Below the pieces are notes generated by a model. The model saw only the letters and a program-made list of their open reading frames with translations. It was not told where the DNA came from and ran no database searches. This document shows positions 1-9,817 of a stretch of 64,000 bases of DNA, piece after piece; position 1 is the stretch's first letter, and each line of letters begins with the position of its first letter. The position numbers were made by a program, and so were the translations under genes. Source of the stretch: Alloascoidea africana (lineage: Eukaryota; Ascomycota; Alloascoideomycetes; Alloascoideales; Alloascoideaceae); NCBI GenBank assembly GCA_030581615.1, contig JAKTTT010000006.1:310001-374000 (forward strand). Direction: 5' to 3'.

Positions 1-65
1 ATGAAAGGGCTAAGTCTGTAAGTTGAAATGGCTCTTGGAATAACAGGAAAAGCCGCTGAAAGTTG

Positions 66-1391
66 ACGAAGATTTCTACAAAAACATCATCTCAAAATTG
101 GAGGCCGGCTCCAGAAGTAACAGCGACCTTCGCCATTTTGTGAAGCTCTACCAGGCTAGCAAACATCTCATTCGACATCCTTTATGAGATTTTTGCTCAG
201 CGTGTACCTGGTATATTCTTTTAATTGCGAAGAGGCGACGGATTGGACACCGATGGAGGAAGACTGGTTGACTTGTCCCGGTTTACAGGACGTAAGATAC
301 GCGGACGTCGTGAGCGGGTCTGATTTTGGCTGGGAGCTTGGGACCTTTTTTTAACTTCTTTTATTACACCCATACATACTTGCTATCTAGTATCTATGTT
401 TTGCTCCTTGCGGCGATCGAGGGCGGTGCACTATATAATCTTTCGAGCTCTTTTTTCTTTCCTTTGCTATCCTTTTCAGACTTTGGTCTTCTTCAAAAGC
501 AGCATCTTTCCTTTGTCCCTCCATCTTGACAGTGCAGAACAAGTAATCACTTAAGTTCTGGATCCAGTCTCTCTCTTACTCCCTTTTGCTCTTAGGAGTC
601 GGGTTGGCCTTGATGTCAGGCGGAGTTTTTGAGTTCATAGAACTCGATTAGTTTGTTTATTTCGAATGTTTCCCATAGTTCCTTCATGGGCTGGGGACGT
701 TGCTCACAAGAAACGAGCCCACATTAATGGTGGAAGCCCTTGTGTGGTTTTATGTTGGAAAAACCAAGTCTTGGATGTATCCGTCGATTCATACCATGGC
801 GATGGGTATAAGGGTTGAAGATGGTATTCGTTTTTAAGGAGTGTGTAGAGAACTCGGATCAGTTTATAAATCCAGCGGACCTGCATTTCTCTGAAAAACT
901 GGTTCGCTGAACCCAACTGGCCAGAGTTTTCTACACACACCTTGAAAACGAATGCCATCTTCAACCCTGATACCCATCTTTTGAACACTTCAGAAGCTAG
1001 GGTAGGGGGCATCACATGGATGGAGGGAGCCATCCAAGACTTGGGTTTTCCCACATAATACCAAACAAGGGCATCCATCATTAAGGTGGGCTCTTTTCTT
1101 GAGAGCAACGTCCCAAGCTCCCAGTCAAAATCAGACCCGCTCACGACGTCCGCGTATCTTACGTCCTGTAAACCGGGACAAGTCAACCAGTCTTCCTCCA
1201 TCGGTTTCCAATCCGTCGCCTCTTCGCAATTAAAAGAATATACCAGGTACACGCTGAGCAAAAATCTCATAAAGGATGTCGAATGAGATGTTTGCTAGCC
1301 TGGTAGAGCTTCACAAAATGGCGAAGGTCGCTGTTACTTCCGGAGCCGGCCTCCAATTTTGAGATGATGTTTTTGTAGAAATCTTCATGGT
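66..1391. repeat. Long imperfect inverted repeat (decayed coding DNA in both arms)
   Basis: The left arm (about 66-344 continuing at 694-857) is repeated as its reverse complement in the right arm (about 921-1391), with a spacer near 858-920. Arms match over some 440-470 bp with scattered substitutions; the left arm has also lost about 30 bp that the right arm keeps. The right arm read on the minus strand gives a 188-residue open frame (704-1270) and a second overlapping frame upstream that are protein-like, while the left arm is interrupted. I do not recognise the family. It looks like a head-to-head or tail-to-tail duplicated gene fragment that has since decayed. Confidence 0.85.
345..693. 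mobile_element. 349-bp insertion flanked by 5-bp direct repeat
   Basis: This segment interrupts the left arm of the inverted repeat and is absent from the right arm. It is bounded by the 5-mer GGGAC at 340-344 and 694-698, present only once at the matching place in the right arm, so it is a target-site duplication. Read on the minus strand the insert ends in an A-rich run, and on the plus strand it starts with a T-run; a TATATAA box lies near 433. Termini are not TG...CA. It could be a short retroposed sequence or an atypical solo terminal repeat; the family is undetermined. Confidence 0.6.
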
Positions 1392-1924
1392 CAATGTAAT
1401 AAGCCCGGTCAGTAGGATCATACCCTCAGATAGATAACACACACTCATGACTTAACCCTCCTATCAGTTGAACAATAGGATTAGTGGCTTGCTGTAGAAC
1501 CAAGAATGGTGTAATTGTTAGAACGCAGAGATCATCTTTTGACCTTTTTCTTCTTTTAGAATCTCTCTCTCTCTCTCTCTATACAGTCTCTTCTCTTTGT
1601 CTGCAATCTGTGAAAGCACCGAGGAAACCATTACTTGGAGATCGTGATCAATACGTTTTATTTCTTTATCGCCATAATAATAAAACCAATCAACTCATTA
1701 ATGGTTAACACCATCTGATGCAGAATGTTTACTTTTGTGAATACAAGTAATTCTTCAATGGCTCAAGGAAAAGATAAAAATGGGTATTGCACGACCTCCA
1801 TGTTATGGTTGTCTCGGTGTTTTCACGAACATTTGCAACTGAGAATTGGCTTTCTTGTACACCTTTTCCTGAGAATACTCTCCATGGTCCACCAAGCCAC
1901 GAACATCAATAAATGGTTATTCTG

Positions 1925-2545
1925 GATAGAAGACCTCCAAACATCTTTTGACTTGGATAAGATGTTCATAATGGAGTTTTTCGCTCTGCGATTAGATATG
2001 ACGCTGGGGTTATATCGTCACATGGTGGACGAGCCTTGTTTAGTATAACTCAAGACCACCTTGATTGGTCATTACGCGAAGTATGAAACAGACAAAACTG
2101 GAGAAAGGGCGAGAAAATTAAGACGTGGAACATTAATAACCTCTACAAAAAATGAATTTCGTTCAGAATTTGAGAAGTTGTTGATCCCGTGCCCATGCCC
2201 CACTACACGCAGTAACTGACCGATGTCTTGAAGAGTCTTCGGAAGAGGTCTCTAAAGAGGAATCGGCGAAGATTAGGACGAAAAGCAAACTCCTAGGTTT
2301 TTTAAGTTTGTTGGGGGCGGTTTAATTTAGAAAAATACTAACAGTTTCCCCAGTGGAGAGATCTTCTATGCCTTGAGTTTTTGCCCTTTCTCCAGTATTC
2401 TAACTCAACAACGCAATATGATTTGTTCATACCTGAAACTGTGTAGTCTTGACTTATCTTTTACTAGGCTCGGCCCCCATGTGACGATATAGCACTAGAG
2501 TTAGATCTAAGTTAATCGCAAAGTAAAGGATTATGTTATGAACTC
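1925..2545. repeat. Second, more diverged inverted repeat
   Basis: The stretch around 1940-2130 (for example ATATCGTCACATGG near 2012 and CTGGAGAAAGGGC near 2099) reappears reverse-complemented around 2380-2540. Identity by eye is clearly lower than in the first repeat, with blocks of 10-15 matching bases separated by mismatches. A 107-residue open frame (1725-2048, plus) runs into the left arm but has no recognised motif. The centre lies near 2230-2300. Probably another duplicated and decayed gene piece. Confidence 0.55.
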
Positions 2546-3237
2546 CTGATCTGAAGGGAATACAATGATTTGTACACACTATAGAGCTCAACCGATAAAT
2601 GGGATGACTACCCGAATGTATTGCAGACATATTCTTCTTCTGTGCTTTACAGCCTTTCCAATCGTTTTGAACTAATTTCCCAATGATGTTGAAAGCGGTG
2701 TGGAACGCTTAACTTTCAAAAGCCTCACCTACTCTGTGCGGTTTGACTGTTCCGTGTTTGGATTGATAGATTATGGCTGGGCGGAGGTAGAGGCGATTTC
2801 GGATTAATTTGAGGTTTGAACTTGAGATTGGGGATGTGGAAAGGAGGATCTGTTGATAATCTCAGAGATATTTGAGCTAAGGTTTATTCAATCAAAAATC
2901 CTTTTTGGTGCATCATTTCAGTCCTTTAAATGAAATAAGAAAATGTATTAGATTGTAGCATAAATAAAACAAACATAAACTCTCTGTAAAATCTAACCAC
3001 CATTTAACAGATCAAGCCGATAAATAAGATAGACAAATAATTAATAAATAGATAAAAATCAACAAAACACAGCACAAGACAAGATCTTTGTAAAAGAAAC
3101 CAAAAATACCAAATACCAATAAACAACATCAACCCATACAGAAATACTTCCTCAACATTGGGATAAAGTATACTGAAAAAAGAAACCCAAGGGATTAAGA
3201 CAGAAGAGCAAATAAAACAAATTGAACATAAAGCTCC
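2546..3237. other. Intergenic AT-rich DNA, downstream of the single-TM protein gene
   Basis: AT-rich sequence with A-runs after about 2930, likely the 3' untranslated region and terminator of the minus-strand gene that stops at 3238. No coding or RNA signal was seen. Confidence 0.5.
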
Positions 3238-4578
3238 CTAGCGTTGAAACAATACAAGTCTTCGCATGTGTCGAAGCAAGGACTCTGAGTTTTTCATCTT
3301 ACCAATGTAATAGCCAAGACTAAAACTGAAGCCAATGATAATCGAAAGCGCGCTTATTATAAAAATAGGAACCACAAATTGGTTTGCACCAGCAGAGGAA
3401 GACGATTCATTATTTTCCTCGTCTTCACTAAAACTCTCGCGAGATACTTTGGGGGTGGTGATGGGCTCTGAACCTGCTGAGTGCTTTGCCCTTTTTGCGA
3501 TTGCGTGATCTCGTCTCCTCAATTTATTCGACTTGGCCATGTTTTGTTTCTGTTTATTTTTGGCTATTTTTGACGAGTGCAGGCCAAATGTTGAGAAAAA
3601 GGGGAAAATATCAGTGCTTCTCGTCGTACCTTGAGAATTTTCCAGCCCTTTCCCTTCTATATCCGGCAACTGAGACATTTTTTCCGAATTGGCAGACAAG
3701 CTGGAACTACCCATAGACGCTGACATTTGTGCATCAGGGATTAGCGAAATGTATTCTGGAGTGGATCTCAATTTCCTTCGCCTTGGCCTATAACTGCCAC
3801 TGCCATCTTGGTCCAGCTGGCTGGGGAAACAGCGAGAGCGGTTGCGTCTGAGAATGGTGCTCAACGAGGCGTCCAGATCGAACCCTTCGTCAGCGGCGGT
3901 ATCCCATCGCCGATCCAGCGATACGGAGTCCTGTCCCGAGCCAAGGGGATCATCGCGGTCGTTATCGGGGCTGCGATCGTGATCTCTTGTGAGATATTCT
4001 GGCGGCGATCTGGAGGGACGCACGCGTGCAGCTGCCCGGGTGCATGGAACGACGGGGCTGTTTCCGCACGTCGTCGCTCCCCGATCCGAGCAGTCGTGAA
4101 GATGGTTCTGGTGGTGATGATGGTGGTGGTGGGATCTGGTGTGCTGGCCTCTGCCCTTTGCGGTGTTGGGACCGTGGTCATCGTCTTCATCCAGGTCAAC
4201 CCAAGATCCTAATTCACAGCCAAAACCCCTCTCAAAGTTAATTCCAGACACAATACAGAGTGGCAAGGAACCATGCCCTGAGGCCACAGACCTTGTTTGT
4301 CAAACACACCAGGACGAGTCCCAAATACAAGAAGACTTACGTTCAAGAGGCTCGTTTCCTTCCTCGTAGTTTCCATGTGACCACTCTTCCTCTTCCTCTT
4401 CCTCTTCTAGATCCACCTTGCTTTCTGCCTCAGTGGTAGTAAACTCAGAAGAAGCAGCGGCATCGTCTTCCTCATCAAATAGCCCACTCTCGTATAGAAT
4501 CGACGAATTGACAAGAAACTCTTCTCTAACAACATCCTGTTTCCATCTCTCCAAATACTCTTGGTTCGGCATATCCAT
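3238..4578 (-). CDS. Acidic single-pass (tail-anchored-like) membrane protein, unidentified
   Basis: Two exons on the minus strand: 4578-4341 and 4208-3238, joined over a 132-bp intron with a GTAAGT donor and a TTAG acceptor; the join keeps frame and gives 402 residues. The first third is acidic with a run of Glu, followed by a His-rich stretch and Ser/Arg-rich disordered sequence. One strong hydrophobic segment (about residues 350-375, VVPIFIISALSIII...) lies near the C terminus and is followed by a short basic tail, a topology typical of tail-anchored proteins of mitochondria or ER. The splice junction creates SWVDL followed by acidic residues, which resembles an Atg8-interacting W-x-x-L motif. 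No family recognised; the autophagy-receptor idea is inference. Confidence 0.75.
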
Positions 4579-4924
4579 AGTTTTAAACTAGTATGTATCA
4601 CTTGCGCTTTTTGGTGCAGATGCTGCTTCGCTCGCTCACCAATACCACAAACAGGAGCAGTATCAGTGGTATCGTCTTCATATAGAGTCACCTCCAATAT
4701 CCCACAGGAGAGCCAAAAAATAAAAAAGGAAAAAGTGAATAGACGATAGAAACGGACTACTGAGAAGAGAGAGAAAGGGAGAAAGAGAAGATGATGGGGG
4801 ACATCATCGATTGAATCATTATTTACTACGGTGGAAAGAACAGAGGATGGTTACCCGGTCGGTCCAATTTCCTGGTGCGTGCGTGGCCCATTTTTGTGTT
4901 GTAGTGCTAGATATGGTACAATGT

Positions 4925-5801
4925 CTATGCTTTTTTCTCTTTGCCAACTTGAGAAGACACAAGGTTCCAAATCAATGTCTGGCTGATTAAAAAGCTGAAT
5001 GCCGCCACTGCAATGAGATAGAGAACAGTAGGAGTCAGATCCGAGGGCAAAAGACCGAATTCGACCTTGTTTAATACTTTACCACCATTGGTTAGTTAAA
5101 TGCTGTTTTTGGAGGGGGGGATTTGTTTATTTGCATACTTATCTCTACTCTCACTTCATTTGGAGATTCCATAATTGTTTGGTTTGTTGAATAAAAATCG
5201 GCATAAAAGGATACTTGAAGTAAATTTTCGTTTTTGTACAAGACTGGTTTTAGGGAAAGTTCAATAGGCATCTAATAAAAAAAAGATTGGTCATTATTAA
5301 ACTTGTTTCTGTCAAGTTGCAAAAACCTGTACTTACAGAAGCAGGCCAACAAGCGCGAATTTCATAATCTTCTTGATCTATATCTACTCTGTAAAATTTG
5401 GATTTGACAATACTCAACGAGGGATATAACGATTCAACAAATCGATCAAATCTCCTCTCATCTTTTGTATTTTCCAGAGTCAACGTTTGAAACGTATTGT
5501 GTAAAACTTGAGAATCCAGTTCTTTCAAATCATGATATGACAAATCGTTGGCACTTTGTCTTGTACTTGAATCTCCATCGAATGTAAACTCAGATCCGGA
5601 TTCTGGATCTGTTTCGATATACCATTCCGAGTCCGTTTCCTTTTTGGTCCGCATCACTGTGGATATTGCAGCTTCTGGGAGTTCCAGAGGTTCGAATGAA
5701 TCGCTCGATATCCGGATGTTTTCTGTATTCGCGGAGACCAGCTCAAGCGCTGTTGATATCATTATCACTGCCAGGCATAGCAGACTGTTGTGCAGTTGCA
5801 T
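4925..5801 (-). CDS. PGA1: Pga1-like subunit of GPI mannosyltransferase II
   Basis: Three exons on the minus strand: 5801-5337, 5271-5139 and 5076-4925, with introns of 65 bp (GTAAGT...TTAG) and 62 bp (GTATGC...AACTAACC...AAAG). The frame stays open through both joins and gives 249 residues. It begins with a signal peptide (about residues 1-24), has a luminal domain with the RACWPAS motif followed by a beta-rich stretch, then LLPSDLTPT and a C-terminal membrane helix ending in a basic tail (GKEKKA). This layout matches the Pga1 family, which partners Gpi18 in adding the second mannose to GPI precursors in the ER. Only the first exon is visible as a simple open frame. It is divergent from GIM3 with 163 bp between the starts. 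Assignment rests on motifs and topology recalled from the family. Confidence 0.78.
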
Positions 5802-5964
5802 TTGTTTGTGCTTTTTGGTCTTTTTCGAGATGGGATGGGAAGCCTTGGGACAAGCGTGGAGGTGAAAAGCTCAGTAGTATTGTTGCTTACCATCGTCCAC
5901 CCTCCACCAAGCACACACACACTTTCTTTTCCATATCCCTAGGGGCCTTTTCACCAGCAGCACA
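5802..5964. promoter_or_regulatory. Shared divergent promoter PGA1-GIM3
   Basis: Only 163 bp separate the two start codons, which point away from each other, so both promoters must lie here or overlap the genes. The stretch contains CA-repeat and T-rich tracts. No specific factor site is claimed. Confidence 0.55.
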
Positions 5965-6473
5965 ATGGATCTTGTGAGTTTAAACCACGTAGGTTTGTCC
6001 GTTTAATACTAACTCTTGTTTTTGCTTTTTTTAGTTGCCACAGAAGGCAACAGACCGATCGGATGCGGTTCTATGGGAGGATCAACAGCGGATAAACCAA
6101 TTTTCAAAACTGTATTCAAAAGTATCTGTTTTACAAGAGGAGTTGGATAATCAAACAAAGGAGAAAGAATACTTGGATGATGTTTCTCTAGAGCTTGAAC
6201 TTGTAGACGAGGATGATTTGATTCAGTATGTTTATTTTACCATAGTTTTTTGAAATCTCTTTTATCTAACACAAGTATAGATACAAATTGGGTGATACAT
6301 TTGTACATTTACCACAACCTGAAGTCATTTCACTTTTGGAAAAAGATACCGAACAAGTATCTGTTGAAATCGATTCACTCACAGAGAAAATTTCAGAGAT
6401 GAATGAAACCATGGATCAATTGAAAACTGTTTTGTACGCTAAATTTGGAGATTCCATTCGGCTTGAAAAATAG
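5965..6473 (+). CDS. GIM3: Prefoldin subunit 4
   Basis: Three exons: 5965-5973 (only ATG GAT CTT), 6035-6225 and 6281-6473. Intron 1 (61 bp) has GTGAGT, a perfect TACTAAC branch and a T-rich acceptor; intron 2 (55 bp) has GTATGT and ATCTAAC. The product is 130 residues. It shows the beta-type prefoldin pattern: an N-terminal coiled coil (about 10-55), a hairpin with LGDTFVHLP, and a C-terminal coiled coil ending near the stop. Prefoldin is the hexameric cytosolic co-chaperone that hands unfolded actin and tubulin to the CCT chaperonin. The nine-base first exon means a simple start search would miss the N terminus. Confidence 0.92.
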
Positions 6474-6748
6474 ATTATTGAGTGAGAGAGATACTGTAAT
6501 ACAAACACAAAACAAAAAAAAGATTCATTTTGGTATACCGAAAGCATCATCCCAAAGATATATAAAATAAAGACAAGTATTAAATCGAGATATGTGGACA
6601 TTTGTGCGTATGATTGACAACCTATCAACATTGTTTAAAACCTGTGAATTTCCTTTCTAAACCTATTCATTCATTCAATCATTCTAGTAGAAATGTAAAA
6701 AAAAAAAAAAAGGCAAGCGTATACCGAAAGAATTTATCCTGAGATTAT

Positions 6749-7422
6749 TTAAAGAACAGGAACTTCTGTAATCTCATCTTGGTAAGCAGCTATAAGAAAC
6801 GATTAGTACAGACATACATAAAAAAAGGTATGATACTCAACAGGTAATACTTACTGACTTCCTGATCAACCTCCAGGATAAAGGGGAAATCTTTCGAACT
6901 CAGTTTTTGAACAGCATCAACTGCAGTAGTTGACAATCGTATAGCGAATGCTCTGATTTTGACAAACCAGTAAGTTAGAAAAAAAAGAATGACATGAATC
7001 ACACTGGCAGGCAAAAAAATAGATATCATACCGAATAAGCGTATTATACTCAAACCTGATAATACCACCCAATAGTTTCAAATCTGTAACCACCTTATCA
7101 ACAACGCTTTTGATCCCCGGTTGTTAGAATCAGAACACACAAGAGTTGCCCAATTCCAGAAAGAAAAAAAAAAAAAAAACTAGGGGATGATTCTTACGTT
7201 TGGGGGGTTTCAGATCCCTTTTCAAAAAGAAGGATATAATTCTCATAGGCTATGATACATTCCCATTAGTATTCAATATCCAGGTACAACAAAAAACAGG
7301 CAGGGAGAAAGATCCAATAAGCATAATCATAAATACTTACTTGCTTGTGAAACCACAAGCATCACCATACACATGAAGATTAAAAAACCTCCAAAAACAG
7401 ATGATAGTGAACCGAATCTCAT
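6749..7422 (-). CDS. Secreted I9-type (subtilisin propeptide-like) protease inhibitor
   Basis: Five short exons on the minus strand: 7422-7341, 7249-7198, 7106-7032, 6952-6855 and 6789-6749. All four introns have good donors (GTAAGT, GTAAGA, GTATGA, GTAAGT) and CTAAC or ACTAAT branch points, and the frame is kept throughout, giving 115 residues. Residues 1-26 form a hydrophobic signal peptide. The rest fits the inhibitor I9/Pbi2 fold: YILLFEKG strand, a helix, LLGGIIRFEY, then AFAIRLS and PFILEVDQEV strands. Members act as propeptides or as stand-alone inhibitors of subtilisin-type proteases such as vacuolar protease B. Yeast Pbi2 is cytosolic and lacks a signal peptide, so a secretory version is unusual. 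The stop is followed by a short spacer and then GIM3's convergent 3' end. Confidence 0.72.
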
Positions 7423-7594
7423 TGTTAATACTGATACTGATACTGTGATAATGTCTGAGGATGAGCAAACTAAGGATGGAAGAGATGGAACCTAGAAGGA
7501 TGTATGATACACCCATACACCTCCCTCCTTTAATACATGATGATCCTTATATGCTAAGTACTAACTTTCTTAAGACAAACATTAATCTTTCTGG

Positions 7595-8845
7595 TTATTT
7601 TCTGTGGTTACGGACCACAGGTTCTCCTCTTTTGATCATACTTGTAATCAATTCGTATACGATTTGGGATCCTGCGAGGGCGGTGATTTCAGCGTGATCA
7701 AATGCAGGTGAAACCTCGACCAGATCAGCACCTACCAGGTTCAAATGGTCGAGTTTCCGAATCAATTGGATCAATTCTCGAGTTTGCCAACCACCGGCCT
7801 CCGGGGTGCCTGTTCCTGGGGCGAAGCCGGGATCCAGAACGTCAATGTCGACGCTGATATAGACCGGGGTCGATGTAAAGTCCGGGATACGCGCGTTGAT
7901 TTTAGCAACTATAGAATCGATTCCGGATTGGATTCCAGTCGAGTTGAATATCTCGTCCGAATGAATACGTGCAAAGCCCTGTTGTTCATCATCCTCGTAG
8001 TCTTCCCAATCCACACCGCTGAGTCGAGTCCGGAGTCCCGCGTGGATACAGGTACCATTTGCAAGAAGTCCCTCTTTTGCAGCCATCCAAAACATTGTGC
8101 CGTGGGTAAAGTCCGATTGGGTGGATTCCCATCCGGATGGGTATTTTGACGGTAGCCAGGTGTCGAGGTGCGCATCAAAATGGATCACGGTGATGGGGCC
8201 ATAAATCTTGTGAAGGGCTCTAAGCGCGGGCAAAACGATTGAATGGTCTCCACCGAGCGATACCAACCGTGGATTACCAACAGTCTTGGTTGTTGTTTTG
8301 TGGGTGAGCAATTCATCATAGGCCATGGACATTTGTCTCAAAGCAAGTTCATTATCAACAGGACTTATGGGCACATCACCACAATCAATTACACTTGCCC
8401 AATTTTGATATGGATTAATTCCTGCTCTTGAATTGAAACCCCTTAGAGCATTTTGACGTTGAGATGCTTGTCTCAAGGCCCTTGGTCCGAATCGGGTTCC
8501 AGGACGATAGGAAACGGCCGTATCAAAGGGCATACCGATAACTGCAATATCGAATTGTTGATCTGGTTTAGTGAGACATTTCACATGTGGGAGATGTGCA
8601 AAAGTGTTGATTCCTGAAAATGGCCACTAAATAGCCCAGGTTGTGTTAGTTACCAAAGAAAAGAAAAGGTGAAGTTTTGGCTTACTTACGTCTGATCCCC
8701 ATAGTTTTTCCAATTCTGCTATTCTTTCCTGATCCGTTGAATCAGCCATTCTTCCATATTGTGTTTGATCAATTAACTTTTCGGATTCTGCCCATGCGTA
8801 TCCAAATACGAGAAATGGGATAATGGACCAAAATTGTAGTTTCAT
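7595..8845 (-). CDS. Agmatinase / ureohydrolase with signal peptide
   Basis: Two exons, 8845-8690 and 8626-7595, around a 63-bp intron (GTAAGT, GTAACTAAC, TTTAG); the product has 395 residues. Residues 1-19 form a signal peptide. The catalytic domain carries the complete ureohydrolase metal ligands: GGDHSI, DAHLDTW and SVDIDVLDP, plus the GMPFD and RPGTRFGP motifs typical of agmatinases rather than arginases. Such enzymes hydrolyse agmatine (or related guanidino compounds) to putrescine and urea using two Mn ions. The secretory targeting agrees with several fungal homologues of this subgroup, but the exact substrate is not proven by sequence. Confidence 0.9.
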
Positions 8846-9817
8846 TTTATCAATGGGTAGGTGTATGAGGGATAAATAAAGAGGAGAAGAAAAGGGGAAA
8901 GGAGAAAGGGGAAAAGAAAGATTAGTGTTGGTTAAACGTTTATCTCTTGAATATATATGCACATTTTCTTTTTCTTATGGATATGTTTTCCCACTATCAA
9001 TTGAGCGATCGATATACGCTATTGATTTCCTCTTGTGTTGGGGATATGCAATAAATCAATCCCACAGATCGATCGATTGATAACACTTACTTGAAGCGTA
9101 TTATTACATCTTGATCCGTTTCCTTTTCCAATTCGTTTTTTTGGTCTCTTAGATAGACTACAATCGCTTTCACTTTCCATACAAGCTTAAACCAGAGTGT
9201 GGCTTTGAGAAGCCTTATCCGGAAGGTGGATTCCCCAATGTGGCTTTCACCTGCCTCCTCCGGACATCCGCAGGGGGGATAGATGATGCCTCCTCCTCCA
9301 CTCTTTATCTCTACATGTATGTGTACACCGATTTTTGTCTTTTTTTGAGCAAAGCTTTTCATATTTTTATTATAGTTATACAACAAAGTCCTTCTCTAAT
9401 ACAAATTGAGAAAAAAAAACAGTAGTAGTAGTAGTAATAATAATAATCCATTTGGGGGTTGTCTAGAAGAGTGTGTATGGTTTAAAACAGTGTGGGGAAG
9501 TGGGGACAAAAAACAAAACAAAAAAAGTAAACTCTTTAATCAAGATCTTTTTAAAAAGGCAAGCAAGAATAGAAATAGAAATCTTTTGATTATGAATGAT
9601 GATGATGTATTGTGTAAAATTGCCTCAAAAATTATGCTTGTCAAACAAAAGGAAGGAAGGGGGGAAAAGGATTTGGAAAAAATGCAATAAAAAGGATACT
9701 CAAGAATCAGAATCCATAAAAAAACATATGGATTCTGTAATAACGCCATGGTGATGAGAGATGATAGTTTTTAAAAAGTAGAAAGAAAAAAATTATTCAT
9801 TAAAACAGAAAGATAGA
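8846..9817. other. Intergenic region with one unexplained minus-strand reading frame
   Basis: Contains the promoter of the agmatinase gene and the 3' end of the cyclin gene. A 99-codon minus-strand frame (9386-9087) ends exactly in a GTAAGT donor-like site (about 9089-9084), so it could be an exon or part of a spliced leader, but no acceptor or homology was found. TAG/AAT microsatellite runs occur near 9421-9447. Confidence 0.4.
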
